NCBI RefSeq assembly: GCF_018982965.1 | Contig: NZ_JACBYP010000084.1 | Coordinates: 1 to 36,064 of the forward strand | From: Streptomyces mayonensis | GTDB lineage: Bacteria > Actinomycetota > Actinomycetes > Streptomycetales > Streptomycetaceae | Direction of reading: 5' to 3' | Length of the DNA: 36,064 nucleotides | Part shown: positions 24,957-31,954 of the stretch, piece by piece | Layout: each line of letters begins with the position of its first letter | Numbering within the stretch: position 1 is the first letter of the stretch | Position numbers and translations under genes: made by a program | The notes under the pieces: model-generated | Seen by the model: the letters and a program-made list of their open reading frames with translations, nothing else | The model's database searches: none | What the model was told of the DNA's origin: nothing

Positions 24957-26603
24957 TCAGCCGGGCGTCCCCTGGCCGGCACCACGCAGGACGGCCTGCG
25001 CCGAGGACAGGCGTTCCGTCTCGTCACGGTCGCCGTCCGCGCCGCTCGCGACGTCGTCCGCCCAGCCGAGCAGCTGGTGCAGGTGAGGGTCGGTCGCGGC
25101 CGCGACGACGTGGGGCTCACCCACGACGACCTCGCCGCCCGTTCCGTCGACAGCGATGAGCGTGCCTTCGGGCAGGGTGCGCCCTCCCGCCCGGACACAG
25201 CCGTCGGCGGCGTCGACGGTGAGGCCCGTGGCCCCCACGACGGCGGGCTTTCCCATCGCCCGCGCCACCACGGCCGCGTGACTGGTGGGCCCGCCGCGTG
25301 CGGTGACCACCCCGGTCGCGGCGGCCAGGCCGTGCATGTCGAGCGGGGAGGTCTCCGGGCGCAGCAGGACGACCGGTCCGCCCGCCGCCATCCGCGCCGC
25401 GCTGTCGGCGGTGGTCGCCACCCGGCCGACGGCGACTCCCGGAGAGGCTCCGAGCCCTCGGGTGAAGACGTTCCGGGGGTCGACCGCCGTGATCCGCGGC
25501 GTCCGCACCTGGGCGAGATGCTGCGGTGAGACGCGCAACAGCGCCTCGTCGCGTCCGATCGTCCCGGCCTCGGCGAGGTCGACCGCGACCCGCACCGCGG
25601 CACGCCCGACGAATCGCCCGGGACGCACCTGGAGGATGAACAACTCGCCCGCCTCGAAGGTGAACTCGACGTAACACGCGTCGCGGTAGTGCTCCTCCAA
25701 CTGGTCCAGGGCGGTCAGCAGGCGGGCCCATACGGCGGGTTCCCGGTCGGCCAGCTCGCGCAGGGGTCCGGTCAGCGAGGTGCCGGAGACGACGTCCTCG
25801 CCCTGGCGGCCGAACAGGACCTCGCCGAACGGGACGTGCTCCCCGGTGTTGGGATCACGGCTGAAGGCGACGCCCGTACCGCTGTGCTCGTCGCGGTTGC
25901 CGAACACCATCGCCTGGACGGTCACGGCCGTGCCGAGGTCGCCGGGGATGTCGTGCAGGGCGCGGTAGGTCCTGGCGCGCGGCGTGTCCCACGACGAGAA
26001 CACCGCCTCGACGGCGAGTTCCAACTGCCGGGCCGCTTCCTCGGGAACGGGCTCGCCGCTCCGCTCGCGGATGAGCCGCTCGACCTCGCGGATCGCCGTC
26101 TCGAAGGCGCCCGGGTCGCCGTCGCGCCCGGCGATCGCCCGGTCCACGCTCGCCAGGCTCTCCTGGCCCACCCCGACGACCTGGGACGCGAAGCTGGTCA
26201 GGAACCGCAGCCGCGAGTCCAGCGCGAAACGCGGGTCGCCCATCTCGTCGGCCAGTGCGGCCGTCGCCCCGGAGGTGAGCCCCAGGTTGAGGACGGTGCT
26301 CATCATGCCGGGCATCGACACCTTGCCGCCGGAGCGGACCGACACGGCCAGCGGACGCTCCGAGCCGCCGAGCTGGCGGTCCGTGACGGACTCCAACTCG
26401 GCCACGGCGGCCGCGAGTTCGGCGGTGAGGCCGTGAGGCAGCCGCCCGGTGCGGAGGTAGGCACGGCAGGCCTCCGTACCGATGACGAACCCCGGTGGCA
26501 CGGGCAGCCCCAGACGTCGGAGCACGATGAGCCCGTGCGCTTTGCCGCCGAGGACGTCCACGGTCTCCTCGACCTCTGCCGAGAGCGGGTGAATCCAGGT
26601 CAT
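24957..26603 (-). CDS. Short pyruvate,phosphate dikinase-like protein without the PEP/pyruvate barrel
   Basis: 548 aa. The N-terminal ATP-binding domain of PPDK/PEP synthase (LGGKAHGLIVLRRLGLPVPPGFVI; SVRSGGKVSMPGMMSTVLNLGL; FGNRDEHSGTGVAFSRDPNTGE; ELFILQVRPG) is followed by the swivelling phosphohistidine domain (GGPTSHAAVVARAMGKPAVVG, catalytic His). A full PPDK (~880 aa) continues with a TIM barrel that binds PEP and pyruvate. Here homology stops just after LLGWADDV, at the barrel entry, and the protein ends about 30 residues later. It can probably form phospho-His from ATP, but the acceptor must be something else, perhaps a partner protein. ATG 26603 lies 93 bp downstream of the winged-helix gene; all three cassette genes share a strand. 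Confidence 0.85.
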   Translation of the reverse strand: MTWIHPLSAEVEETVDVLGGKAHGLIVLRRLGLPVPPGFVIGTEACRAYLRTGRLPHGLTAELAAAVAELESVTDRQLGGSERPLAVSVRSGGKVSMPGMMSTVLNLGLTSGATAALADEMGDPRFALDSRLRFLTSFASQVVGVGQESLASVDRAIAGRDGDPGAFETAIREVERLIRERSGEPVPEEAARQLELAVEAVFSSWDTPRARTYRALHDIPGDLGTAVTVQAMVFGNRDEHSGTGVAFSRDPNTGEHVPFGEVLFGRQGEDVVSGTSLTGPLRELADREPAVWARLLTALDQLEEHYRDACYVEFTFEAGELFILQVRPGRFVGRAAVRVAVDLAEAGTIGRDEALLRVSPQHLAQVRTPRITAVDPRNVFTRGLGASPGVAVGRVATTADSAARMAAGGPVVLLRPETSPLDMHGLAAATGVVTARGGPTSHAAVVARAMGKPAVVGATGLTVDAADGCVRAGGRTLPEGTLIAVDGTGGEVVVGEPHVVAAATDPHLHQLLGWADDVASGADGDRDETERLSSAQAVLRGAGQGTPG

Positions 26604-26672
26604 CGCGTTGTCATCTCTGCGTCGCCTCTGCTGCTTCGGCTGCGGGGGAGAGGGGCCACGGACGGCGGCCGG

Positions 26673-26699
26673 TGGGTTCAGTGGATTCAGTGGGTTCAG
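26673..26699. repeat. 9-bp tandem repeat at the winged-helix gene stop codon
   Basis: Three exact-length units TGGGTTCAG / TGGATTCAG / TGGGTTCAG. The minus-strand stop codon of the winged-helix gene (26696-26698) is inside the third unit, and each unit carries a TGA on that strand. Confidence 0.8.
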
Positions 26700-27328
26700 T
26701 GGCGCGGGATGCCGAGCGTGGCCAGCAGGTCCTCGTGCAGCTGGAACCAGACGGTGTGGTACGAGGCGGTGCTGTCCGTCAGGTACTCCAGCGCGCCGGA
26801 CCTCGCGCGGGCGAGCGCGTCGGCGAGCCGGACCGGATAGCGATGGAACCGGAGCAGGGCAGCGGACAGCTCCGTGCACAGGGGCTCGGCACGCTGGTGG
26901 AACTCCGTGAAGCGGTCGAGGACACGGGCGTCGTAGGAGGAGTCGCTGTGGTCGTTCATCGCCATGGCGCCGTTGACGGTGCGGGTCTGCCATGCCGTGC
27001 AGAGGTCGAGGAGCTCGGGGTTGAGGACGAGGAACCGGTCGAAGGCCGAGGTCAGAACGGGCCGCACACCGGCCGTCGCGACCTCTTCGGCGATCCGCTC
27101 GGCGTCCGTGGCGCGGCCCGCGTCCGTGAGACCCCAGCCGCCGAAGTCGCCCGCGGTGCGCGTGACGAGTCCGGCGACGGCGAGGTCGATGAGTTCCGAC
27201 TCGACGTCGGACTCGGACAGTCCTGTCGCCCCGGCCACTGCGGACAGGCCCGAGAAGCCGATGCAGCGAAGGGTGTGGAGCACCAGCAGATCGGTGCTGG
27301 TGGCGTGGGACGAAACGGGTTGGGTCAT
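26696..27328 (-). CDS. Winged-helix protein linked to the PPDK-like gene
   Basis: 210 aa. Residues about 10-75 read as a winged helix (LLVLHTLRCIGFSGLSAVAGATGLSE; LAVAGLVTRTAGDFGGWGLTDAG). The C-terminal 130 residues are mostly helical with conserved-looking FDRFLVLNPELLDLCTAWQ and NDHSDSSYDARVLDRF. I do not recognise a named family. It starts at ATG 27328, overlapping the TetR stop by 4 nt (ATGA), and the PPDK-like gene follows. Its placement suggests it is either a regulator of the cassette or the protein on which the PPDK-like enzyme acts; the sequence does not decide. Confidence 0.7.
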   Translation of the reverse strand: MTQPVSSHATSTDLLVLHTLRCIGFSGLSAVAGATGLSESDVESELIDLAVAGLVTRTAGDFGGWGLTDAGRATDAERIAEEVATAGVRPVLTSAFDRFLVLNPELLDLCTAWQTRTVNGAMAMNDHSDSSYDARVLDRFTEFHQRAEPLCTELSAALLRFHRYPVRLADALARARSGALEYLTDSTASYHTVWFQLHEDLLATLGIPRH

Positions 27329-28515
27329 GGCGCGGCCCCATCGGGTGTGGTGTGGGAAACGTCTGCGGTGGTGAGGTCGTGGGTGGCCGCGGCATGCGCG
27401 GCACCCGGTCCTTGGGCTCGGGTGACGATCGTGTCGTGCCGTACGCGGACCGCGTACTCGGTGGTGTCGTCGGCGTCCGGTACGCCGACGGCCGATGCCA
27501 GCAGGCCGCGCTCGTCGAGGACGAGGCGCAGACGCGGCCGGCTGCCGGGGCCGAAGGCGCGCCCCAGGCAGCGGGCGAAGTCACCGATCCTCAGACGGAC
27601 CAGGCGTCCGGTCTCGGCGTGGTCGGCCGTGGTGACGGCCACCGTGACCAGATCACCGGCCCGCGCGCTGCGGACGGCCTCTTCCGCGGCTTCGAGGCGG
27701 TGGGTGCCCAGGACCGTGATCACTCCGGGCTCGGTGAAACCGACCATGCGCCCGCTGAGCAGGTCCCGCAGCTCACCGGGCGGGTCCCAGCGGTCCCGGC
27801 TGGCTCGCGCGGGCGGGACGTAGGGCAGGTGCGGGGGGTTCCAGGTGTCGGCCAGGGCGAGCCCGCCCAGGTGCGCGCAGGCCTGTGCGATGTCGAAGGG
27901 ATCGCCGAATCCGAGGGCGGGATCCGCCGAGGCGCCCGGACCGTCCAGCAGCCGCAGGACCAGCTGAGCCCGTCGTACCTGTCGCGCGGGCGGTGTGCCG
28001 GTGCGGGCGTGCGAGTCCGGTGACTCGAGCGCGAGTGCCAGCAACAGAGCTTCCAGGCGGGTCACTTGGTCGAACGCGGCACGGATCGGTTTGTCGTCGA
28101 GCACCTCGGTCACTGAGCCCAGGTGTGCCGAGTCGGCCGAGTCGGCGGAGGGGCTTTGGCCGGCCAGCGGCAGCCGTTCGAGCCGGATGCGGGCGAAGGC
28201 CCCCAGGGCCTCGGCGGTGGAGGTACGGGTGTGCGGCCGCCCGCCCGCCCGGGACGCTGCCGGGGAACGGATCCCGTCGGCGGTGCCGTGCTCCGCGGCG
28301 GCGGCGCGCTCTGCCATGTCGATCAGCACGGCCAGATAGAGGGCGCGTTTGCTCGGGAAGTTCGAGTACACCGCGCCACGCGTCAGTTCGGCCCGTTCGG
28401 CGATGCGGTCCACCTTCGCCGTGGCGTACCCGTGCTCGGTGAACTCGGCCTCGGCCGCGGTCAGCACGGCGCCGCGGGTGCGTTCCTGCTGTTGAGCCCG
28501 TGTCAACCGGACCAT
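27325..28515 (-). CDS. TetR-family transcriptional regulator, long form
   Basis: 396 aa, roughly twice the usual TetR length. Residues 1-60 are a clean TetR HTH (AEAEFTEHGYATAKVDRIAERAELTRGAVYSNFPSKRALYLAVL). The C-terminal half has an extra domain (GDLVTVAVTTADHAETGRLVRLRIGDFARCLGRAFG and RPRLRLVLDERGLLASAVGVPDADDT) that may sense a ligand; I do not recognise it. ATG 28515 has GGAAGGGG about 7 nt upstream. The stop overlaps the winged-helix start (ATGA), so the three genes TetR, winged helix and PPDK-like form one unit, probably autoregulated. Confidence 0.82.
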   Translation of the reverse strand: MVRLTRAQQQERTRGAVLTAAEAEFTEHGYATAKVDRIAERAELTRGAVYSNFPSKRALYLAVLIDMAERAAAAEHGTADGIRSPAASRAGGRPHTRTSTAEALGAFARIRLERLPLAGQSPSADSADSAHLGSVTEVLDDKPIRAAFDQVTRLEALLLALALESPDSHARTGTPPARQVRRAQLVLRLLDGPGASADPALGFGDPFDIAQACAHLGGLALADTWNPPHLPYVPPARASRDRWDPPGELRDLLSGRMVGFTEPGVITVLGTHRLEAAEEAVRSARAGDLVTVAVTTADHAETGRLVRLRIGDFARCLGRAFGPGSRPRLRLVLDERGLLASAVGVPDADDTTEYAVRVRHDTIVTRAQGPGAAHAAATHDLTTADVSHTTPDGAAP

Positions 28516-28830
28516 CCGCGACCCCTTCCGTTCGTACGTCGCTGTCTTCCGTTCCCGCGTCGCCGACGTGCGTGCCGTCGGTTCAGCCGGTCAAGCGTCT
28601 CTTGCCCAGGACCGAAGATACACGGAACATCCCGATGGTGGGAACATCCGAGCGTGGACCGTGCGGGGCGGCGATACGACAGAAAAGTAGACAAAGCGAC
28701 TTGGGTTCGGTTCAAAAATCGGATGTTTATTTGTCTCGGCAGTGGTTTCGGTGGCTTGCGGAACGCCCTCCCGTCGAACGGCCCTGGACAATTGATTGCT
28801 CTATTTCTCGCGGGTTGGGATGCTCGATCG
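28516..28830. other. Intergenic region upstream of the TetR cassette
   Basis: GC drops noticeably between about 28610 and 28840, with an A-rich patch (28680-28730). No gene is convincing here; it probably holds the TetR cassette promoter. The lower GC is a hint of acquired DNA. Confidence 0.45.
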
Positions 28831-29118
28831 ATGGGTGAAGGAGCATCTTGTGAATGCCTCAGCCGCGACGAGATCGAGGGTATTTCCCGCTGCGCTGTCC
28901 TCGGGGCGTACAGGCCGCACCCCCGTTACGTTTTCGGGCTTTCATTCATGGCCGTCGTGCCCGGAATTACGCTGCTGGTGTACGCAATTGCATTCCGGCT
29001 GGCGCGCCGGCGTTTGCTGCGCCGCCTGGAGCGGTCCCACGGCGGCGCCCGATTCAGCTGGCCGGATCTGATCGCCGAGATGCGCCGCCGGGATCGGAAT
29101 ATCACCTTCCGTACGTGA
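28831..29118 (+). CDS. Hypothetical small protein with one membrane segment
   Basis: Possible 95-aa protein from ATG 28831. The C-terminal two thirds look coding: YVFGLSFMAVVPGITLLVYAI is a membrane helix, followed by an Arg-rich cytosolic stretch (RLARRRLLRRLERSH) and FSWPDLIAEMRRRD. Third positions in that part are mostly G/C. The N-terminal part is less convincing, no clear ribosome site is seen, and the frame stays open far upstream, so this may be the surviving 3' end of a decayed gene. Function unknown. Confidence 0.35.
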   Translation: MGEGASCECLSRDEIEGISRCAVLGAYRPHPRYVFGLSFMAVVPGITLLVYAIAFRLARRRLLRRLERSHGGARFSWPDLIAEMRRRDRNITFRT

Positions 29119-29719
29119 TGACCGTATGATTCGCCGTCCCGGACCATCGAGGCGACGCGTCCGGTTCGCCCCCCTCGCCACCGTGCCGGCCGTGCGGTAT
29201 CAGGCTTCCGAGGCGTCCGCGCCGGTTCAATCCATCAGTCTGCGAGGGGCCTGTCGAATCCTCTGTACAGACTCTTCGTCTTGACAGGCATCGCCCGAAA
29301 GCGGTCAAATCTGCACAGCGTCACGGTGTTCCCTGACCGAGGGGCGAACAAGGAATCGGATCGACGGGAATATTCTGCAACGGGGGGCGATGTTCGTATG
29401 CGAGGGCTGTGCGGACTGCGATTTATTTCTACCGTCACGAGATGACCTTCGTCTTCTTCCTGCATGAGGAATCATCGCGGCGCAACAGCGCCGAAACGGC
29501 TTGAGGGAAAGTGAAGCGGTGCGCCTTCATGGCGCCCGTGCCCGCCGCCGAACCGTGAGCGTTCTATCGACTTATCGCCTCCGCCCGCTCGGCATGACGC
29601 GTCGCTGAGCCGCACCGGAAGCACCCGTCACAGCAGAAGCGGCCCTGCCAGGCTGCCCATTTCCACCGACGCACGATCGCCTTCCCGTCCCCAACCACGC
29701 ACCCCGAGGTGATTGATCA
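29119..29719. other. Intergenic region upstream of the StrR-like gene
   Basis: About 600 bp without a convincing gene, with lower GC than the surroundings (for example 29330-29480). It should carry the promoter of the StrR-like regulator, but no clear -35/-10 pair was picked. ATTGATCAAT (29712-29721), a perfect 10-bp palindrome, overlaps the start codon of that gene. Confidence 0.45.
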
Positions 29720-30781
29720 ATGATCGGTAGGTTAGGAGCCCATGCCGTTCGGACGGCGGAGGTGTCCGGTGTAGATGTCCAGGGGCGGGGCGGCGGGAGG
29801 GGCACGGCCTCGGCCGCCGGGGGCGGACTGCCACCGGCCGCCGAGAGCGTGCCCGTAGAAGCCCTGCGGACGTCGGGCGGTCCCCGCACCGGCGGGGAGG
29901 ACGCGGAGCACGTCCGGCTGCTGGCGGCGCTGCACACACCGCTGCCGCCCATCGTGGTGCATCGTCCCACGATGCGTGTCATCGACGGCGCGCACCGACT
30001 GCGTGCCGCACTCCTGCGCGGCGACGACCACATCATGGTCCGCTACTTCGACGGCGCGGAGTCGGACGCCTTCGTCCTTGCGGTCCGGCTCAACAGCGAG
30101 CACGGTCTGCCGCTTTCGCTCTCCGACCGCAAGGCCGCCGCGGCCCGGATCGTCGCCTCGCACCCCCAGTGGTCCGACCGCAGGATCGCCCAGGTCGTGG
30201 GGCTCGCCGCGAACACGGTGGGGGCCGTACGGCAGCGTTCGACTGCGCAGAATGAGCAGCCGAACACCAGCATCGGCCGGGACGGACGGGTGCGCCCGCG
30301 CAACGGAGCCGAGGGACGGCTGCGCGCGGGGGAGCTGATGAGAGCCAACCCGGAGGCCTCCCTGCGCGAGATCGCCAGGCTCGCGGGGATCTCGGCGGCC
30401 ACCGCCAGCGATGTCCGGGCCCGGCTCAACCGGGGGGAGCCGCTGGTCACGCCGCAACAACGGCAGGCCGTGGTACGGGAGAGCCCTTCGGGAGCGATGG
30501 CCCGGCGCTCCTTTCGGCCCGACGGCCCGGCCAGTGATGTCCTGTTGGTGAGCCTCAGCAAGGACCCCTCCTTGCGGCTCACCATGGCCGGCAAGATCCT
30601 GCTGCGCGCGCTGCGGGTCTGCTCGGTCGACGCGGACGGGTGGGCGCGCATCGTGGACGCGGTGCCGCCCCACCGCCAGGAGGTGGTGGCCCGCCTCGCC
30701 CGGGAGCGCGCCACCGCGTGGCAGTGCCTCGCGGACCGGCTGCTGGAACGGACGGCCGAGACCTCGACCGAGGCGTGGTGA
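29720..30781 (+). CDS. StrR-like pathway-specific activator (ParB-type domain)
   Basis: 353 aa. Residues about 44-125 form the ParB/sulfiredoxin-like domain typical of StrR, NovG and related activators (GEDAEHVRLLAAL; PPIVVHRPTMRVIDGAHRLRAALLRG; ESDAFVLAVRLNSEHGLPLSLSDR). An HTH follows at about 150-172 (WSDRRIAQVVGLAANTVGAVRQ) and a second at about 213-236. Such proteins switch on antibiotic genes by binding GTTCGACTG-N11-CAGTCGAAC sites; one such site lies inside this reading frame (30237-30265). Codon 5 is TTA (29732-29734), so translation should depend on the bldA tRNA. The ribosome site (GAGG, 11 nt upstream) is a little far. It is the likely regulator of the downstream polyketide genes. 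Confidence 0.9.
   Translation: MIGRLGAHAVRTAEVSGVDVQGRGGGRGTASAAGGGLPPAAESVPVEALRTSGGPRTGGEDAEHVRLLAALHTPLPPIVVHRPTMRVIDGAHRLRAALLRGDDHIMVRYFDGAESDAFVLAVRLNSEHGLPLSLSDRKAAAARIVASHPQWSDRRIAQVVGLAANTVGAVRQRSTAQNEQPNTSIGRDGRVRPRNGAEGRLRAGELMRANPEASLREIARLAGISAATASDVRARLNRGEPLVTPQQRQAVVRESPSGAMARRSFRPDGPASDVLLVSLSKDPSLRLTMAGKILLRALRVCSVDADGWARIVDAVPPHRQEVVARLARERATAWQCLADRLLERTAETSTEAW
29732..29734 (+). promoter_or_regulatory. TTA codon (bldA-dependent) in the StrR-like gene
   Basis: Fifth codon of the activator gene, reading ATG ATC GGT AGG TTA. The leucyl tRNA for TTA is made late in Streptomyces development, so this codon can delay cluster activation. Confidence 0.85.
30237..30265. promoter_or_regulatory. 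StrR-type operator inside the StrR-like gene
   Basis: GTTCGACTG (30237-30245), 11 nt, CAGCCGAAC (30257-30265). This matches the StrR consensus GTTCGACTG-N11-CAGTCGAAC at 17 of 18 arm positions with the exact spacing. It lies in the coding region just after the first HTH. Confidence 0.75.
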
Positions 30782-30812
30782 ACCGGCTGCCCCTCAGTCC
30801 CCGCCGCGAACC

Positions 30813-30845
30813 GGACGGGGAGCGGACGGGGAGCGGACAGGGAGC
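30813..30845. repeat. 11-bp tandem repeat after the StrR-like gene
   Basis: Three units of GGACGGGGAGC at 30813, 30824 and 30835 (the last with one change), then a partial copy. It lies in the gap between the converging StrR-like and hydrolase-fold genes. Confidence 0.8.
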
Positions 30846-30900
30846 GCGGAGCGGTACCGGACAAGGCCGCGCGGTGCGGGCGCGTCGGCGTGCCTGCAGG

Positions 30901-30965
30901 TTGTGCGTACGGCTTGTGCGTACGGCTTGAGCGCGCGGCTTGTGCGTACGGCTTGTGCGTACGGC
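30901..30965. repeat. 13-bp tandem repeat between converging genes
   Basis: Five units of TTGTGCGTACGGC at 30901, 30914, 30927 (variant), 30940 and 30953. Each contains the palindrome GTAC within CGTACG. It ends 20 bp before the stop codon of the minus-strand gene. Confidence 0.9.
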
Positions 30966-30984
30966 TCGTAGGCGGTCGCCGCGC

Positions 30985-31788
30985 TCAGGGCGCGTCGAGG
31001 AACGCGCGGACGTCGCGGGCGAACTCCGGTGCCCCCAGGACGTTGTGACCACCGCGGGGGTAGCGCACCAGCCGTGCGCCCGGTATCCCCGCCGCGGTCT
31101 CGTCGAACATCTCCTGCGGCCACAAGTGGTCGCGGCCACCGCACAGCACAAGGGTGGGGGCACTCACCTCGGCCAGCCGGTCCCGGACATCGAAGCCGTC
31201 CTCGGCCAGCAGTGTCGCCCTCATGTCCGAAGGGTCGCGCGGCGGCGGATTCAGGCGTCCCGCCATCCACAGCGGCACCATCAGCAGGCGTTGCAGCACC
31301 GGGTTGGGGGTGAGGGCGGGGGCGGCTCGATGCATGCCGGAGCGGCCCCGCTCGGCCGCCGCGAGCAGATCCCGGTGAAAGCGCCTGCCGACCGGCCCCA
31401 GGGTGTACGCGGCGCAGGCCAGGACCAGCCGGTCGACCACGTCGGGGTGGTCGACCGCCAGTTGCAGGGCGATCGAGCCGCCGGTCCCGTGTCCGAGTAC
31501 GGGCACGGGACCGGGGAACCGCGCGCGCAGTGCCTCGGCGTGGTCGGCGGCCAGCTCACCGATCGTCGTGCCGACCGGCATGCCGGGGCGACGGTTGGTC
31601 CAGAAGACCTCGTACCCGGCGGCGACGAACGGCGCCACCAGCCGGGCCGCCCGGCGCCGCTGCGCACCGGGGGGCGGCACCGTATGCGTCATCGTGAATC
31701 CGGACAGGCACACCAGCGGCTTTCCGGAACCGAAGGCGAGATGGGGCAGGCCGGTGCTGAATGTGCCCTGCTTGGCTGCGATATCCAC
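30985..31788 (-). CDS. Alpha/beta-hydrolase-fold protein lacking the nucleophile serine
   Basis: 267 aa with the full alpha/beta-hydrolase layout: KPLVCLSGFTMTH (oxyanion strand), the elbow VLGHGTGGSIALQLAVDHPD, the acid region LVLCGGRDHLWP and the final His in GGHNVLG. The usual elbow is GHSMGG; here Ser is replaced by Gly (GHGTGG), so a classical Ser hydrolase mechanism is not possible unless the adjacent Thr substitutes. It may be a non-hydrolytic enzyme, a binding protein or an inactive relative. GTG 31788 has AGAGG about 8 nt upstream. It is divergent from the P450 gene with 166 bp between starts and is probably part of the polyketide cluster border. Confidence 0.82.
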   Translation of the reverse strand: MDIAAKQGTFSTGLPHLAFGSGKPLVCLSGFTMTHTVPPPGAQRRRAARLVAPFVAAGYEVFWTNRRPGMPVGTTIGELAADHAEALRARFPGPVPVLGHGTGGSIALQLAVDHPDVVDRLVLACAAYTLGPVGRRFHRDLLAAAERGRSGMHRAAPALTPNPVLQRLLMVPLWMAGRLNPPPRDPSDMRATLLAEDGFDVRDRLAEVSAPTLVLCGGRDHLWPQEMFDETAAGIPGARLVRYPRGGHNVLGAPEFARDVRAFLDAP

Positions 31789-31954
31789 GGGGTCACCTCT
31801 CGTACTCGTCGTACTCGATCAGGCTTTGCGAGCGTTCGTGGTCACATCTCGGGTGCGCGGCTACGCTGACGTCCGGACCGGGGCCACCAAATATCGCACG
31901 GCACGGGCGAGTCGGTCGGAGGGTCGGTTTCACGAGAAGAGGCGAGGTGTCAGA

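Noticed and set aside
28850..29071. GTG 28850 frame with a good AAGGAG ribosome site
   Set aside because: The product is rich in Trp and Cys with no coherent pattern, and its third positions do not show Streptomyces bias. The overlapping frame with a membrane helix is more plausible.
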